From the NCBI GenBank assembly GCA_017465575.1, contig JAFTVX010000011.1, positions 57,639 through 121,638 of the forward strand: DNA of 64,000 nucleotides, written 5' to 3'. This DNA is from Alistipes sp. (GTDB taxonomy: Bacteria > Bacteroidota > Bacteroidia > Bacteroidales > Rikenellaceae). The notes under the pieces were generated by a model. That model was not told the DNA's origin, searched no databases, and saw only the letters and a list, made by a program, of their open reading frames with translations. Numbering within the stretch: the first letter of the stretch is position 1; each line of letters opens with the position of its first letter. The translations under genes were made by a program, and so were the position numbers. Of the stretch, positions 7,247 to 15,414 are shown piece after piece.

Positions 7247-8849
7247 AGAGCTGGGGACCAGCAGCCACAAGAGCCTTACCCTCCTCGTTGGTGGTGAACT
7301 TCGAGAAGTTCTTGATAAAGCGACCTGCGAGGTCCTCTGCCTTGGTGTTCCACTCTGCTGCATCAGCATAGGTGTCGCGGGGATCCAAGATTGCAGGGTC
7401 TACGCCGGGCAACGCTGTGGGCACCTTGAAGTCGAAGATAGGAATCTGCTTGGTCTCTGCCTTGTCGATAGAGCCATCGAGGATAGCGTCGATGATGCCA
7501 CGGGTATCCTTGATAGAGATACGCTTGCCAGTACCGTTCCAACCAGTGTTCACGAGGTAAGCGGTAGCGCCAGACTGCTGCATACGCTTAACGAGCTCCT
7601 CACCATACTTTGTGGGGTGGAGTGAGAGGAATGCTGCGCCGAAGCAAGCCGAGAAGGTAGGTGTAGGCTCGGTGATACCGCGCTCTGTACCTGCCAACTT
7701 AGCGGTGAAGCCAGAGAGGAAGTAGTACTTAGTCTGCTCGGGAGTAAGTACCGATACGGGAGGCAACACGCCGAAAGCATCTGCCGAGAGGAAGATAACC
7801 TTCTTTGCTGCGGGAGCCTTCGATACGGGCTTCACGATGTTGGTGATGTGGTTGATGGGGTAAGATACACGAGTGTTCTCGTTAACTGACTTATCTGCGA
7901 AGTCGATCTTGCCGTTCTCATCAACAGTTACATTCTCCAACAAAGCGTCACGACGGATAGCGTTCCAGATGTCGGGCTCGTTCTCCTTCGAGAGGTTGAT
8001 AACCTTTGCGTAGCAGCCGCCCTCGAAGTTGAATACGCCGTCATCGTCCCAGCCGTGCTCGTCATCACCAATAAGCTGACGCTTGGGGTCGGTCGAAAGG
8101 GTGGTCTTACCTGTACCTGACAAACCGAAGAAGATAGCGGTCTCGCCCTTCTCGTTGGTGTTTGCCGAGCAGTGCATAGATGCGATGCCCTTCAAGGGAA
8201 GGAGGTAGTTCATATAAGAGAACATACCCTTCTTCATCTCACCACCATACCAAGTGTTGATGATAACCTGCATCTTCTCGGTGAGGTTGAAGACAACAGC
8301 AGTCTCAGAGTTAAGACCGAGCTCCTTGTAGTTCTCAACCTTAGCCTTCGAAGCGTTGAGCACTACGAAGTCGGGCTCACCATAGTTTGCCAACTCCTCC
8401 TCGGTGGGGCGGATGAACATATTCTTTACGAAGTGTGCCTGCCAAGCTACCTCCATAATGAAGCGGATCTTAAGACGAGTGTTCTCGTTAGCACCGCAGA
8501 AGGTATCCATAACATAGAGCTTCTTGTTAGAAAGCTCCTTAGAAGCCAACTTCTTAAGTTCAGCCCAAGTCTCCTTTGTTACGGGCTTGTTGTCGTTCTT
8601 GTACTCCTCCGAGGTCCACCAGATAGTATCCTTGGTGGTCTCGTCCATCACGAAGAACTTATCCTTGGGTGAACGGCCAGTGTAAACACCAGTCATCACA
8701 TTTACAGCGCCCATCTCGGTTACGACACCCTTGTCAAAACCTGTAAGGCCCTCCTTGGTCTCCTCCTCGAAGAGAGTCTCGTATGAGGGGTTGTACAAAA
8801 CCTCCTCTACGCCGGTAATACCGTACTTTGATAAATCAATAGTAGCCAT
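7245..8849 (-). CDS. pckA: Phosphoenolpyruvate carboxykinase (ATP)
   Basis: Interconverts oxaloacetate plus ATP and PEP plus CO2. In fermentative Bacteroidales it mostly runs towards oxaloacetate, fixing CO2 for the succinate branch. The P-loop GLSGTGKT (242-249), the metal and phosphate site LIGDDEHGW (259-267) and [10 protein letters not shown] (56-65) identify the ATP-dependent family, and 534 residues is the usual size. I use the ATG at 8849; a longer frame to 9014 would cover the promoter and has no family resemblance. The mRNA has a leader of about 120 bases. Two palindromic elements sit immediately at its 3' end. Confidence 0.97.
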   Translation of the reverse strand: MATIDLSKYGITGVEEVLYNPSYETLFEEETKEGLTGFDKGVVTEMGAVNVMTGVYTGRSPKDKFFVMDETTKDTIWWTSEEYKNDNKPVTKETWAELKKLASKELSNKKLYVMDTFCGANENTRLKIRFIMEVAWQAHFVKNMFIRPTEEELANYGEPDFVVLNASKAKVENYKELGLNSETAVVFNLTEKMQVIINTWYGGEMKKGMFSYMNYLLPLKGIASMHCSANTNEKGETAIFFGLSGTGKTTLSTDPKRQLIGDDEHGWDDDGVFNFEGGCYAKVINLSKENEPDIWNAIRRDALLENVTVDENGKIDFADKSVNENTRVSYPINHITNIVKPVSKAPAAKKVIFLSADAFGVLPPVSVLTPEQTKYYFLSGFTAKLAGTERGITEPTPTFSACFGAAFLSLHPTKYGEELVKRMQQSGATAYLVNTGWNGTGKRISIKDTRGIIDAILDGSIDKAETKQIPIFDFKVPTALPGVDPAILDPRDTYADAAEWNTKAEDLAGRFIKNFSKFTTNEEGKALVAAGPQL

Positions 8850-8975
8850 AGTTTTTATTTTTAAATGATTCAATATCTCGTTTCTAAATATTTTGTCCTC
8901 CTTACGCTCTATCCCTCCGATGCCTTGGGGTGGGCTCTTTGGTGATATACATACTTCGAAGTAACAAAATCGATG

Positions 8976-8983
8976 CAAAGTTA
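8976..8983 (-). promoter_or_regulatory. -7 element of pckA
   Basis: Minus-strand TAACTTTG, about 127 bases before the ATG. I do not see a convincing -33 TTTG at the right distance, so only the proximal box is claimed. Confidence 0.45.
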
Positions 8984-9035
8984 AGTAATATTTTTCTCTT
9001 GTGAAAATATTCACACAACTTTTTTTAAAAAAATT

Positions 9036-9069
9036 TAAAAAAATAAGCTGGCCGATTTTTTCGGTCAGC
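9036..9069 (-). terminator. Terminator after the LicD-GT2 gene
   Basis: On the minus strand, GCTGACCGA / TCGGCCAGC flank a loop of A residues and are followed by TTATTTTTTT. It ends the 11861-9101 unit. Confidence 0.75.
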
Positions 9070-9100
9070 CATTCCTATCTGAAAGGTGGAAATAAGTGCT

Positions 9101-10888
9101 CTATAAACCTCTTTTGCGGAGTGTCCACGCGGCAGCGCGATAGAGAGCATCGACCGCTGGGCGGAGCGCTGAGGGTAGGGCGTTAAGCACTTTTAGACGA
9201 CGCAACTGACGGCGCGAACGGCGTGTAAATGAGAATGTCTCTATCGCCTTGCGGGCATCGTCGGTGCCTCCACGAACACTCTGTGTTAACGCTTTGCCGA
9301 TGGCGATGCGTGCAATATACTCGTTGAGTATCTGCGAGTTATCCTTGTCGAGTAACTCTTCGATAGTGTGCTTGCTCTCCTCTCGACGATATATCGATGC
9401 CGAGCGATTGGCTGCCGAGCGAGAGTAGCGCATAAGCGACATTGGCGAGAAGACAAAGCGCATACCGCACTGTATCATTCTCACCCATAGCCACTGGTCC
9501 TCGCCAAGGCGCATACCCTCGGGAAAACCACCTGCCCGGATGATGCTCTCACGGCGAAGCGTGGCGGTAGAGGGAATTATGGGGTAGCGACCCTTTAACG
9601 CCTCCTCGGCAGGGTTGATTTCGCCCTCGGCCATCGGGCAGGGTGCAGGGATGCGCTTGCCATCGTTGATGATGTCGAATGCCGTAGAGTAGGCATCGGC
9701 AGATGGGTAATACTCCATAAGTCGGCATACCTCGGCGATATAGCCCGTTAGATACTCATCGTCGCCATCGAGCAGAGCGATGTAGGCTGTCTTCGCCTCC
9801 GCAATACCTCGGTTGCGGGCAGCGCTAACACCTGCATTTGCTTGGCGGATAAGGCGGATATTTGCCTCGGGGTGGTCGTTGGCGATGCGCTCAACGATTG
9901 AAGCAGATGAGTCGGTCGAGCCATCATCAACCACAATAATTTCGCGCGGTGCAAGGCTCTGGTTAACGACCGAGAGCAGAGTGCGCTCGATATCTGCCTC
10001 CTTATTATATAAAGGTATAACGACCGTAATATCCTCAGATTCGGTTGTTGTCAGGCGACGACCAAAGTGCAATATTTCGGGTGCGTGGTTTAGGCGCTTA
10101 TCCTCGGGCAACCACTTCTGTATGTCGCCATAGTGGTTGCGTAGGTAGCGCTCCAAGTCGCTCGGCGCCCATACCTCCATCTCGCCAAATGTTCGGCGCT
10201 CGGGGTTCTCGATAGCCGTTCGGGCAATCATATCCTTGGGCATACGCACGATATTGTAGCGCGATGCCGAGGTAGAGTTGTAGCGTTGCAACTCGCGGTT
10301 CATTCGGCAGTAAATCTGCTCCTTGGTCATAAGTGCCGTAACGAGGCGAATAAGTGCGCACGAGGGTAGGCTCTTGGGCATTACTACGCCATTATTCGCC
10401 TTGCCAAACCATCGCCATAGCCATACGCTCTTGGCTGTGAAGCAGTTAATCCAGAACTTTACTCTGCGGCGCTGTGCTCGCTCCTTTGCCCTGTCGTCGG
10501 GGATAAGGTCGTAGGGGAAGATGTCGATATAGATGCCGTCGGCAATATCCAATCCCACCCACTCGCTCTCCACGAAGCGAGTACCAACCTTGCGCACCTT
10601 GGCAAAGTAGAAGGGGGTGTCGGGCTCGGTCGTAAACTCTTGAAGCACATAGCCTTCGGCAAGCAATGCGGGCGCCTCGCGTAGGAAACGCTCATAGTTT
10701 TGGCGTGTCATACCGAGGTCGATATCGTCGTCCCACGGCACGATGCCCGAGAAGAAGTGAGCGCCAATGGCCGTGCCACCCTGGATAAAGTAGGGAATAC
10801 CAGCAAGGTCGCAGACACGCACCACCTCGCCGAGAATATCGTGTAGCTCGGCGTGCAACTCGCGCAATATGTCGCTATTGTACTTCAT
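9101..10888 (-). CDS. LicD-family phosphotransferase fused to a GT2 glycosyltransferase
   Basis: A two-domain surface-polysaccharide enzyme of 595 residues. Residues 1-270 resemble LicD, the nucleotidyltransferase-fold family that moves phosphocholine or similar groups onto glycans: FIQGGTAIG at 34-42 and WDDDIDLG at 52-59. Residues 286-500 are a GT-A glycosyltransferase of family 2, with VVIPLYNKE, VDDGSTD (320-326) and DGDD (374-377). The ATG at 10888 lies one base past the stop of the LuxE-like gene, so the two are surely cotranscribed; a longer frame to 10924 would overlap it. The donor, acceptor and added group are unknown. Both catalytic signatures look intact. Confidence 0.85.
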   Translation of the reverse strand: MKYNSDILRELHAELHDILGEVVRVCDLAGIPYFIQGGTAIGAHFFSGIVPWDDDIDLGMTRQNYERFLREAPALLAEGYVLQEFTTEPDTPFYFAKVRKVGTRFVESEWVGLDIADGIYIDIFPYDLIPDDRAKERAQRRRVKFWINCFTAKSVWLWRWFGKANNGVVMPKSLPSCALIRLVTALMTKEQIYCRMNRELQRYNSTSASRYNIVRMPKDMIARTAIENPERRTFGEMEVWAPSDLERYLRNHYGDIQKWLPEDKRLNHAPEILHFGRRLTTTESEDITVVIPLYNKEADIERTLLSVVNQSLAPREIIVVDDGSTDSSASIVERIANDHPEANIRLIRQANAGVSAARNRGIAEAKTAYIALLDGDDEYLTGYIAEVCRLMEYYPSADAYSTAFDIINDGKRIPAPCPMAEGEINPAEEALKGRYPIIPSTATLRRESIIRAGGFPEGMRLGEDQWLWVRMIQCGMRFVFSPMSLMRYSRSAANRSASIYRREESKHTIEELLDKDNSQILNEYIARIAIGKALTQSVRGGTDDARKAIETFSFTRRSRRQLRRLKVLNALPSALRPAVDALYRAAAWTLRKRGL

Positions 10889-10889
10889 A

Positions 10890-11861
10890 TTATAATAGGT
10901 TGTGCACCAAGAGGTTGCAGCCACGAATATCGCTACCCGCTATGCGACCCTCGATTGCAAAAGTGCCGTCGGCAAACTTTCTGCCGATATCCTGCGTTTG
11001 GATAAAGGCGCACGACGATAGGTTTGCAAGGTCGATAATGTCGATACCGCCCCTGCCTCCTGCGGGCGAGTGGTCAAAGGGGTCGTTTACATCACGCACC
11101 AAGACACGCATCCAGCGTGGTGTGCGGAAGATGCCATCACCTGCCGAGTATGCCTGTGAGGTAAGCTCCGCCATGCCGTACTCCGAGTGAATCTTCTCGA
11201 CACCGAAGCCGTCGCACAATATTTTGTGTAACTCGCTCTTTGCCAACTCTTTGCGCCTGCCCTTCATTCCGCCAGTCTCCATTACGACCGTATCCTTTAG
11301 TTTTGGGGCATACTGCTCTGCCAAGTCCCAAAGTGCATAACATACGCCAAGCAGGATTTTGGGCTTGGGGTCAGCCTCTATATCGGCAATAAGGCGCTCG
11401 TAGTCATTGAGGTAGAAACCTCCCGAGCCCGCCTTGCGGATAAGCTCATCGACCATATAGACCAGCGACGAGCCCTCTCGTTCGAGGTAGTTGGGCAGAA
11501 GACCGTAAATGCTCCACCCCTCGGTTGCGCCATAAAACTCCTCGAAGGCGCGCGTAAAGGCGGTGCGATATGTCGCTAAACTCTGCATCATATGGCGTGA
11601 TGCCACCGTGCCACCCGTATTGCTCGATGTAAAGACTATTTCGGGCGCGGTGTCGCCACAATATACATCGTGGCTCTTGAATAACTCGATGGGTAGAAAT
11701 GGTATATCTTCCACTCGCTCAACCTCTTTGGGGTCGATGCCGAGTAGCGTGATATATTCACGGTAGGGCGCACAATGCTCTGCCTGAAAGCGGAATAGCT
11801 CCAGCGCACAACTTACGAACTCCTCTTCGGTTCGTATATTTACTATATTTTCGATAGTCAT
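10890..11861 (-). CDS. LuxE-like acyl-protein synthetase (adenylating)
   Basis: Member of the LuxE/acyl-protein synthetase branch of adenylate-forming enzymes, which activate carboxylic acids and load them onto a protein. Residues 54-66 (PFLPIELFKSHDV), the glycine-rich nucleotide loop FTSSNTGGT (77-85), the HSEYGMAELTSQAY region and a later QTQDIGR segment match the family. I use the ATG at 11861 (323 residues); the longer frame to 12059 has no family resemblance. A TAATTTTG box at 11867-11874 is so close that the mRNA may have almost no leader. There are no luxC or luxD genes nearby, so bioluminescence is not implied. The link to the LicD-GT2 gene suggests envelope glycan modification or O-antigen-like assembly. 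Confidence 0.8.
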   Translation of the reverse strand: MTIENIVNIRTEEEFVSCALELFRFQAEHCAPYREYITLLGIDPKEVERVEDIPFLPIELFKSHDVYCGDTAPEIVFTSSNTGGTVASRHMMQSLATYRTAFTRAFEEFYGATEGWSIYGLLPNYLEREGSSLVYMVDELIRKAGSGGFYLNDYERLIADIEADPKPKILLGVCYALWDLAEQYAPKLKDTVVMETGGMKGRRKELAKSELHKILCDGFGVEKIHSEYGMAELTSQAYSAGDGIFRTPRWMRVLVRDVNDPFDHSPAGGRGGIDIIDLANLSSCAFIQTQDIGRKFADGTFAIEGRIAGSDIRGCNLLVHNLL

Positions 11862-11874
11862 ACCCACAAAATTA

Positions 11875-12085
11875 CAAATAAAAATGGAAATACGAAAACC
11901 CACTCTAACGATTAAACGATATTTACCTATAAAAAAGAGATTTGCGGTGTGCATATTTGGCGCCACAGTGAGGGCAATATGTCGGCAGGTGGGGTTTGCA
12001 TTTTGCCAAATTGGGCAAAGATTTGGTCGATTGAGTAGAAAAATTGCGACACTGCACAATTTTTATTTTTCGGTTTGCGTTATTA
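11875..12085. other. Gene-free spacer
   Basis: AT-rich region upstream of the LuxE-like gene with no convincing reading frame. It separates that gene's promoter from the sigma-54-like site and hairpin cluster that follow. Confidence 0.5.
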
Positions 12086-12101
12086 TGGCACGAGTATTGC
12101 A
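12086..12101 (+). promoter_or_regulatory. Sigma-54-type promoter
   Basis: TGGCACGAGTATTGCA is a complete match to the -24/-12 consensus TGGCAC-N5-TTGCA. RpoN occurs in Bacteroidetes. No coding gene starts nearby; the next signal is the terminator ending at 12231, so the transcript would be about 120 bases. Confidence 0.55.
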
Positions 12102-12111
12102 AATTACTCAA

Positions 12112-12231
12112 TCAGCTACGCTGCAAGGCGTAGTTAGGTTTCTTCATTTATTTAAGTTTGGGTTAGTAGTTTTACAGAATTTGTTTCTGGAACACAGGGA
12201 GCCGTCGTGAGACGCCTCCCTGTTGTTTTTT
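12112..12231 (+). ncRNA. Candidate small RNA between sigma-54 site and terminator
   Basis: This interval lies between a sigma-54-like promoter and a strong terminator and has no plausible open frame. Near its 3' end is AGTTTTACAGAATTTG plus TTTCTGG (12168-12190), which recurs at 13271-13294 and in degenerate form at 12463-12486, each time directly before a terminator hairpin. Expression is inferred from signals only. Confidence 0.3.
12194..12231 (+). terminator. Strong rho-independent terminator
   Basis: CAGGGAG / CTCCCTG with an inner stem, followed by TTGTTTTTT. It sits inside a wider inverted repeat (AGTTTTACAG...TTTCTGG at 12168-12190 against CCAGAAA...CTGTAAAACT ending at about 12253). 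Confidence 0.75.
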
Positions 12232-12267
12232 CCAGAAACAAGCCTGTAAAACTCCTGACGATTTTGG

Positions 12268-12381
12268 GCGCAGCAACAATGCGTGTACGGAAGAGTGCAA
12301 GCACTCATCAACAGAGCAATGGCGAGAGGACTTAGTGAACAAGTTCACAATCCCCTCGCCATCACTCTATTGTTGCTACGC
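12268..12381. other. Long imperfect hairpin
   Basis: GCG-AGCAACAAT at the left and ATTGTTGCT-CGC at the right pair, as do GGCGAG/CTCGCC and GTGAAC/GTTCAC inside, with a side hairpin GAGTGCAAGCACTC. About 114 bases can fold almost end to end. No reading frame explains it. Structured RNA or a decayed element are both possible. Confidence 0.5.
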
Positions 12382-12485
12382 AACCTAAGTCCCCGCATTG
12401 TCTGACCTGCTGGTGGAAACGTTAGTAGTTTGTAATAGGTGTTCCGCTATGCTCCACAGAAGAGTTAATAGAATCTGTTTCTGGA

Positions 12486-12524
12486 AGGCGAGCGGCAGCC
12501 ATAGAAAACTCCCGCCTATTTCTT
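12486..12524 (+). terminator. Terminator-like hairpin
   Basis: AGGCG ... CGCCT hairpin with ATTTCTTT behind it, preceded by a degenerate copy of the TTTCTGGA leader word. It resembles the terminator at 13298-13339 in both stem and loop, including the shared loop words GGCAGCCA and AAAACTCCC. Confidence 0.5.
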
Positions 12525-12527
12525 TGA

Positions 12528-12559
12528 TTTGGACATCTAAAATATTTTGCGTAACTTTG
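12528..12559 (+). promoter_or_regulatory. Promoter of the DUF2807 lipoprotein gene
   Basis: TTTG, a 20-base gap, then TAACTTTG, 30 bases before the ATG. Confidence 0.7.
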
Positions 12560-12589
12560 CATTAATGAACAAAACACTATCAGTTGACT

Positions 12590-13234
12590 ATGAGAACTAT
12601 TTTTACCCTATTAGTTGGCGTTGTTGCTATGGTGTGTACGGGATGTGAAGTTGATGACACCGAGCTTACGAATCACAAAACATATACTCTTTATGATGAG
12701 ATATCAGCCCTTGAGATATCAAATGGCGTGGATGTTGTCGTGGACGATGCTCTGCCTCATGACCAAGTATATGCCTTGACAAATGCTAAAAATTTCAATA
12801 GGTTGAACATTGAGGTTATTGACGGCACACTACATATTGGAGTATCAATATCTATATTTGGCCATAACTGCTGTTTGGTATATGTACCTTCACTTGCGTA
12901 TGAGAGTGTTGAGATAGGAGGCGGTAGCGATTTCTCGTGGGACAACTGCAATAGTGATGTATTATCTATCTCAGTATCAGGTGGTAGCGACTGTTATATT
13001 AAGGGTGTCGCACAGAAACTAAGCATTGATTCCTCAGGAGGTGCAGATGCCGAGTGCAGCGAGCTGGAGGCTGAGGATGTCACCATCAACGCATCAGGAG
13101 GCTCTGATGTTGATGCTGTAGCCAACAGTACACTCTCGTTAAGAGCATCGGGTGGTGCGGATGTACACATCAAAGGCAATCCCCAAATTGTACATTGGGA
13201 TGTATCAGGCAGCGCGGATGTGGAGTTTAATTAG
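12590..13234 (+). CDS. DUF2807 (GIN-type) lipoprotein
   Basis: A 214-residue exported lipoprotein. The N-terminal hydrophobic stretch ends in a lipobox, VCTGC, with the modified Cys at 19. The rest is a DUF2807/GIN-type beta-helix: short repeats carry GGSD and GGAD at regular spacing (VSGGSD, SSGGAD, ASGGSD, ASGGAD, VSGSAD), as expected of a right-handed beta solenoid. The family is common in Bacteroidetes and its molecular role is largely unknown; adhesion is often suggested. The ATG at 12590 follows a clear promoter. A TTG two codons earlier is unlikely. A terminator follows at 13298-13339. Confidence 0.85.
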   Translation: MRTIFTLLVGVVAMVCTGCEVDDTELTNHKTYTLYDEISALEISNGVDVVVDDALPHDQVYALTNAKNFNRLNIEVIDGTLHIGVSISIFGHNCCLVYVPSLAYESVEIGGGSDFSWDNCNSDVLSISVSGGSDCYIKGVAQKLSIDSSGGADAECSELEAEDVTINASGGSDVDAVANSTLSLRASGGADVHIKGNPQIVHWDVSGSADVEFN

Positions 13235-13270
13235 GTTATACATTAAAGTTATACAACCCTAAGGGTTGGT

Positions 13271-13339
13271 AGTTTTACAGAATTTGTTTCTGGAGAGTAG
13301 GCGGCAGCCACGGAAAACTCCCGTCTATTTCTTTTTTTT
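13271..13339 (+). terminator. Terminator of the DUF2807 gene with a repeated lead-in
   Basis: The word AGTTTTACAGAATTTG plus TTTCTGGA (13271-13294) leads into a TAGGCGG / CCGTCTA hairpin (13298-13327) and a T-run to 13339. The same lead-in occurs before the terminators at 12194 and, degenerately, at 12486. Confidence 0.65.
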
Positions 13340-13510
13340 AGGGAATTTAAAGAGTGTAGTGAGTATAAGGAATTTAGTGATTTTAAGGAGTTTAAGGAAT
13401 GTAAGGCGTTTAGGGATTTTGTTAGGTTTTAATGCTCTAAGTTCACTAATCTCCCTAATTTCCCTAAATTCTCTATATAAATCTTGCGGGCTAGCGTCGC
13501 TCTAATACCG

Positions 13511-14398
13511 TTAGTATCTCACCTTAAAATAGTCAAGTATCGCTTTGTAGTTGTCTTGCGCCGTTAGGCAGGTGTCGAGAAGATAACCTCGTACATTGCT
13601 CCACTCTTGCAAACCACGATAGTAGAACATCTTTAACACATCGGCAATGATAAATGGTACATAACCATTTGCCAAGCACTCCTTGAACATCACAAGGCGA
13701 CCAACACGACCATTGCCATCTTGGAATGGGTGTATCGCCTCGAAGCGCTGGTGTAGGTCGATAATATCCTCAAACGACTTTCTCTTCTTGCCGTTATACT
13801 CTTTGAGCAGTGCCTTTATCTCACGATGCACATCCTCGGGTGCGGTGGTCTCGTTGCCCCCTACCTCGTTAGGCAGGCGTTTATAGTCGCCAACGGTAAA
13901 CCAATCTTTGCGGCTATCCGAAGTGCCCGATTTGAGAATAAGGTGCAACTCCTTGATAAGGCTCTCTGTCAATCGCTCCTCTGCTCGGTCGATGATAAGG
14001 TCGATGCAACGGAAGTGATTCGTCGTCTCGATAATATCATCTACGCGCACGCTCTCGCCCTCGATGCCGATAGTGTTGGTCTCAAAGATGTAGCGTGTCT
14101 GGTCATGTGTTAAGCGACTGCCCTCAATATGGTTTGAGTTGTAGGTAAGGTCGATTTGGGTGCGGTGATAGATACCACCTTTGAGCCTTGCCTCCTTCTC
14201 TTGGCGCAGGGCAATGAGCAAAGGCATCGCCTTGCGCTGACGAGGTTTGCGCTCGGGCAATTCTGCATCCACTGGGATGCTCCAAGTCTTACCTATGAGG
14301 ATTGCGCCCTCAATCTTTCCGAGAGCACAATAATTACGCGCTGTGCGCTCCGGGATGCCATACTTTGAGGCGAATTCTGCTACTGAAATATATTTCAT
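13511..14398 (-). CDS. Fic-family protein with N-terminal helix-turn-helix
   Basis: A probable AMPylator or related nucleotide transferase of 295 residues. The catalytic motif HPFQDGNGR (223-231, His223) is intact. An inhibitory motif of the S-x-x-x-E-G type, SNHIEG at 88-93, precedes the Fic core, as in class II Fic proteins held inactive by an internal glutamate. Residues 1-45 look like a MerR/excisionase-type DNA-binding segment (VAEFASKYGIPERTARNYC), so the protein may bind its own promoter, where a matching palindrome sits at 14455-14470. No antitoxin gene is adjacent. Its target is unknown. Confidence 0.9.
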   Translation of the reverse strand: MKYISVAEFASKYGIPERTARNYCALGKIEGAILIGKTWSIPVDAELPERKPRQRKAMPLLIALRQEKEARLKGGIYHRTQIDLTYNSNHIEGSRLTHDQTRYIFETNTIGIEGESVRVDDIIETTNHFRCIDLIIDRAEERLTESLIKELHLILKSGTSDSRKDWFTVGDYKRLPNEVGGNETTAPEDVHREIKALLKEYNGKKRKSFEDIIDLHQRFEAIHPFQDGNGRVGRLVMFKECLANGYVPFIIADVLKMFYYRGLQEWSNVRGYLLDTCLTAQDNYKAILDYFKVRY

Positions 14399-14408
14399 AC
14401 GCTACAAC

Positions 14409-14471
14409 TATCGGCAAGTTTTAGACCGATTATTCGGTGCAAATATAGCATTTCTTGCCGATAACGGCAAA
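14409..14471 (-). promoter_or_regulatory. Promoter and putative operator of the fic gene
   Basis: Minus-strand TTTG (14468-14471) and TATATTTG (14440-14447) are 20 bases apart. The palindrome TTGCCGATAACGGCAA at 14455-14470 overlaps the -33 box. The half-site CTTGCCGATA occurs again, inverted, at 14409-14418 near the start codon. This layout fits autoregulation by the HTH of the encoded protein. Confidence 0.55.
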
Positions 14472-14552
14472 TTATCCGCATACTTTCGATGATTTATTTC
14501 GCTCATCGCTCTGCTCAACCCCTTGTAAAGAGGCAGAGTGATAGCAATAACC

Positions 14553-14580
14553 AAGAGGCTGACCCGCGGGTCAGCCTCTT
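14553..14580 (-). terminator. Hairpin after the glutathione peroxidase gene
   Basis: A perfect 14-bp palindromic stem centred on CCGCGG with AAGAGGCTGACC at its ends, 22 bases past the stop. The T-run after it is weak (TTGGTTATT), so termination strength is uncertain. Confidence 0.6.
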
Positions 14581-14602
14581 GCTGTTGGTATTTGCCCTGT
14601 CG

Positions 14603-15193
14603 TTAGAGCAGTGCCTCGATTGAGCTGGCGACAATCGACATATCGGTTGTGGGCTCGAAGCGGGCTACAACATTGCCCTCGCGGTCAACAAGGAACTTTG
14701 TGAAATTCCACTTGATATCCGATTTTGATGCGTAGTCGGGGTCTGCCTCCGAGAGCATCTTGTCGAGGATGGGCGTGAGCTTATGCCCCTTGTCGAAGCC
14801 AGCGAAGCCCTTCTCGGCTTTAAGGAAGGTGTAGAGTGGCGTCTCGTTTGCGCCATTTACCTCAATTTTCTTAAACTGGGGAAATGTCGTGCCATAGTTG
14901 AGCTGGCAGAACTGTGTGGTCTCGGCATCGCTCTCGGGCGACTGGTTGCCAAACTGGTTGCAGGGGAAGTCCAAGATGGCGAAGCCACGCTCCGCAAAAC
15001 GCTTGTTGATAGCCTCCAAATCGTCGTACTGGGGCGTAAAACCGCACTTGCTCGCTGTGTTCACCACAAGCAAAACCTTGCCCTTGTAGTCATCAAGCTT
15101 TACGGGTTTGTTGCCCTGTGCCATCACCTCGATATCGTAAATCGACTTCTTGCTCTTTGTGCCGCAGCAGCAGCTCTTCTTTCTAATCTCCAT
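14603..15193 (-). CDS. Glutathione peroxidase-family thiol peroxidase
   Basis: A cysteine-type Gpx of 196 residues that reduces peroxides, in anaerobes normally with thioredoxin as donor. The catalytic Cys50 lies in NTASKCGFTPQ, the second conserved segment is DFPCNQFG (75-82) and the Trp of the tetrad is in KWNFTKF near 161. The ATG at 15193 is favoured: it follows the promoter and gives a normal length apart from a 17-residue extension. That extension contains three consecutive cysteines (8-10) among lysines and no hydrophobic core, so it is not a signal peptide; it might bind metal. The gene is monocistronic. Confidence 0.92.
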   Translation of the reverse strand: MEIRKKSCCCGTKSKKSIYDIEVMAQGNKPVKLDDYKGKVLLVVNTASKCGFTPQYDDLEAINKRFAERGFAILDFPCNQFGNQSPESDAETTQFCQLNYGTTFPQFKKIEVNGANETPLYTFLKAEKGFAGFDKGHKLTPILDKMLSEADPDYASKSDIKWNFTKFLVDREGNVVARFEPTTDMSIVASSIEALL

Positions 15194-15234
15194 AACTTTA
15201 TACTGTTTTATAATTATTCTTTGTTTTTCCGTTG

Positions 15235-15264
15235 CAAAAGTACAAATAAAATTCGTGCCACAAA
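15235..15264 (-). promoter_or_regulatory. Promoter of the glutathione peroxidase gene
   Basis: Minus-strand TTTG, an 18-base gap, then TACTTTTG, about 42 bases before the ATG. Confidence 0.6.
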
Positions 15265-15381
15265 CATTTTTAGTCAAAACCTTTAATCATATATTCTTAT
15301 GGTACTATAAGCGAAAAATATAGCCTCAACAAATAACTCATCACCAACCAATGCTCTCGCCCTCTTTTTTGGCTATTCTGC

Positions 15382-15412
15382 TTGCTCAATCAAAAAATTT
15401 TTCTTAATTTTG
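15382..15412 (+). promoter_or_regulatory. Promoter for a long structured leader
   Basis: TTG, a 20-base gap, then TAATTTTG on the plus strand. The next gene on this strand starts 440 bases later. Confidence 0.5.
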
Positions 15413-15414
15413 TA

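Noticed and set aside
10890-11861. Bioluminescence (lux) operon
   Set aside because: Only a LuxE-like protein is present, without luxA-D; the neighbour is a glycan enzyme.
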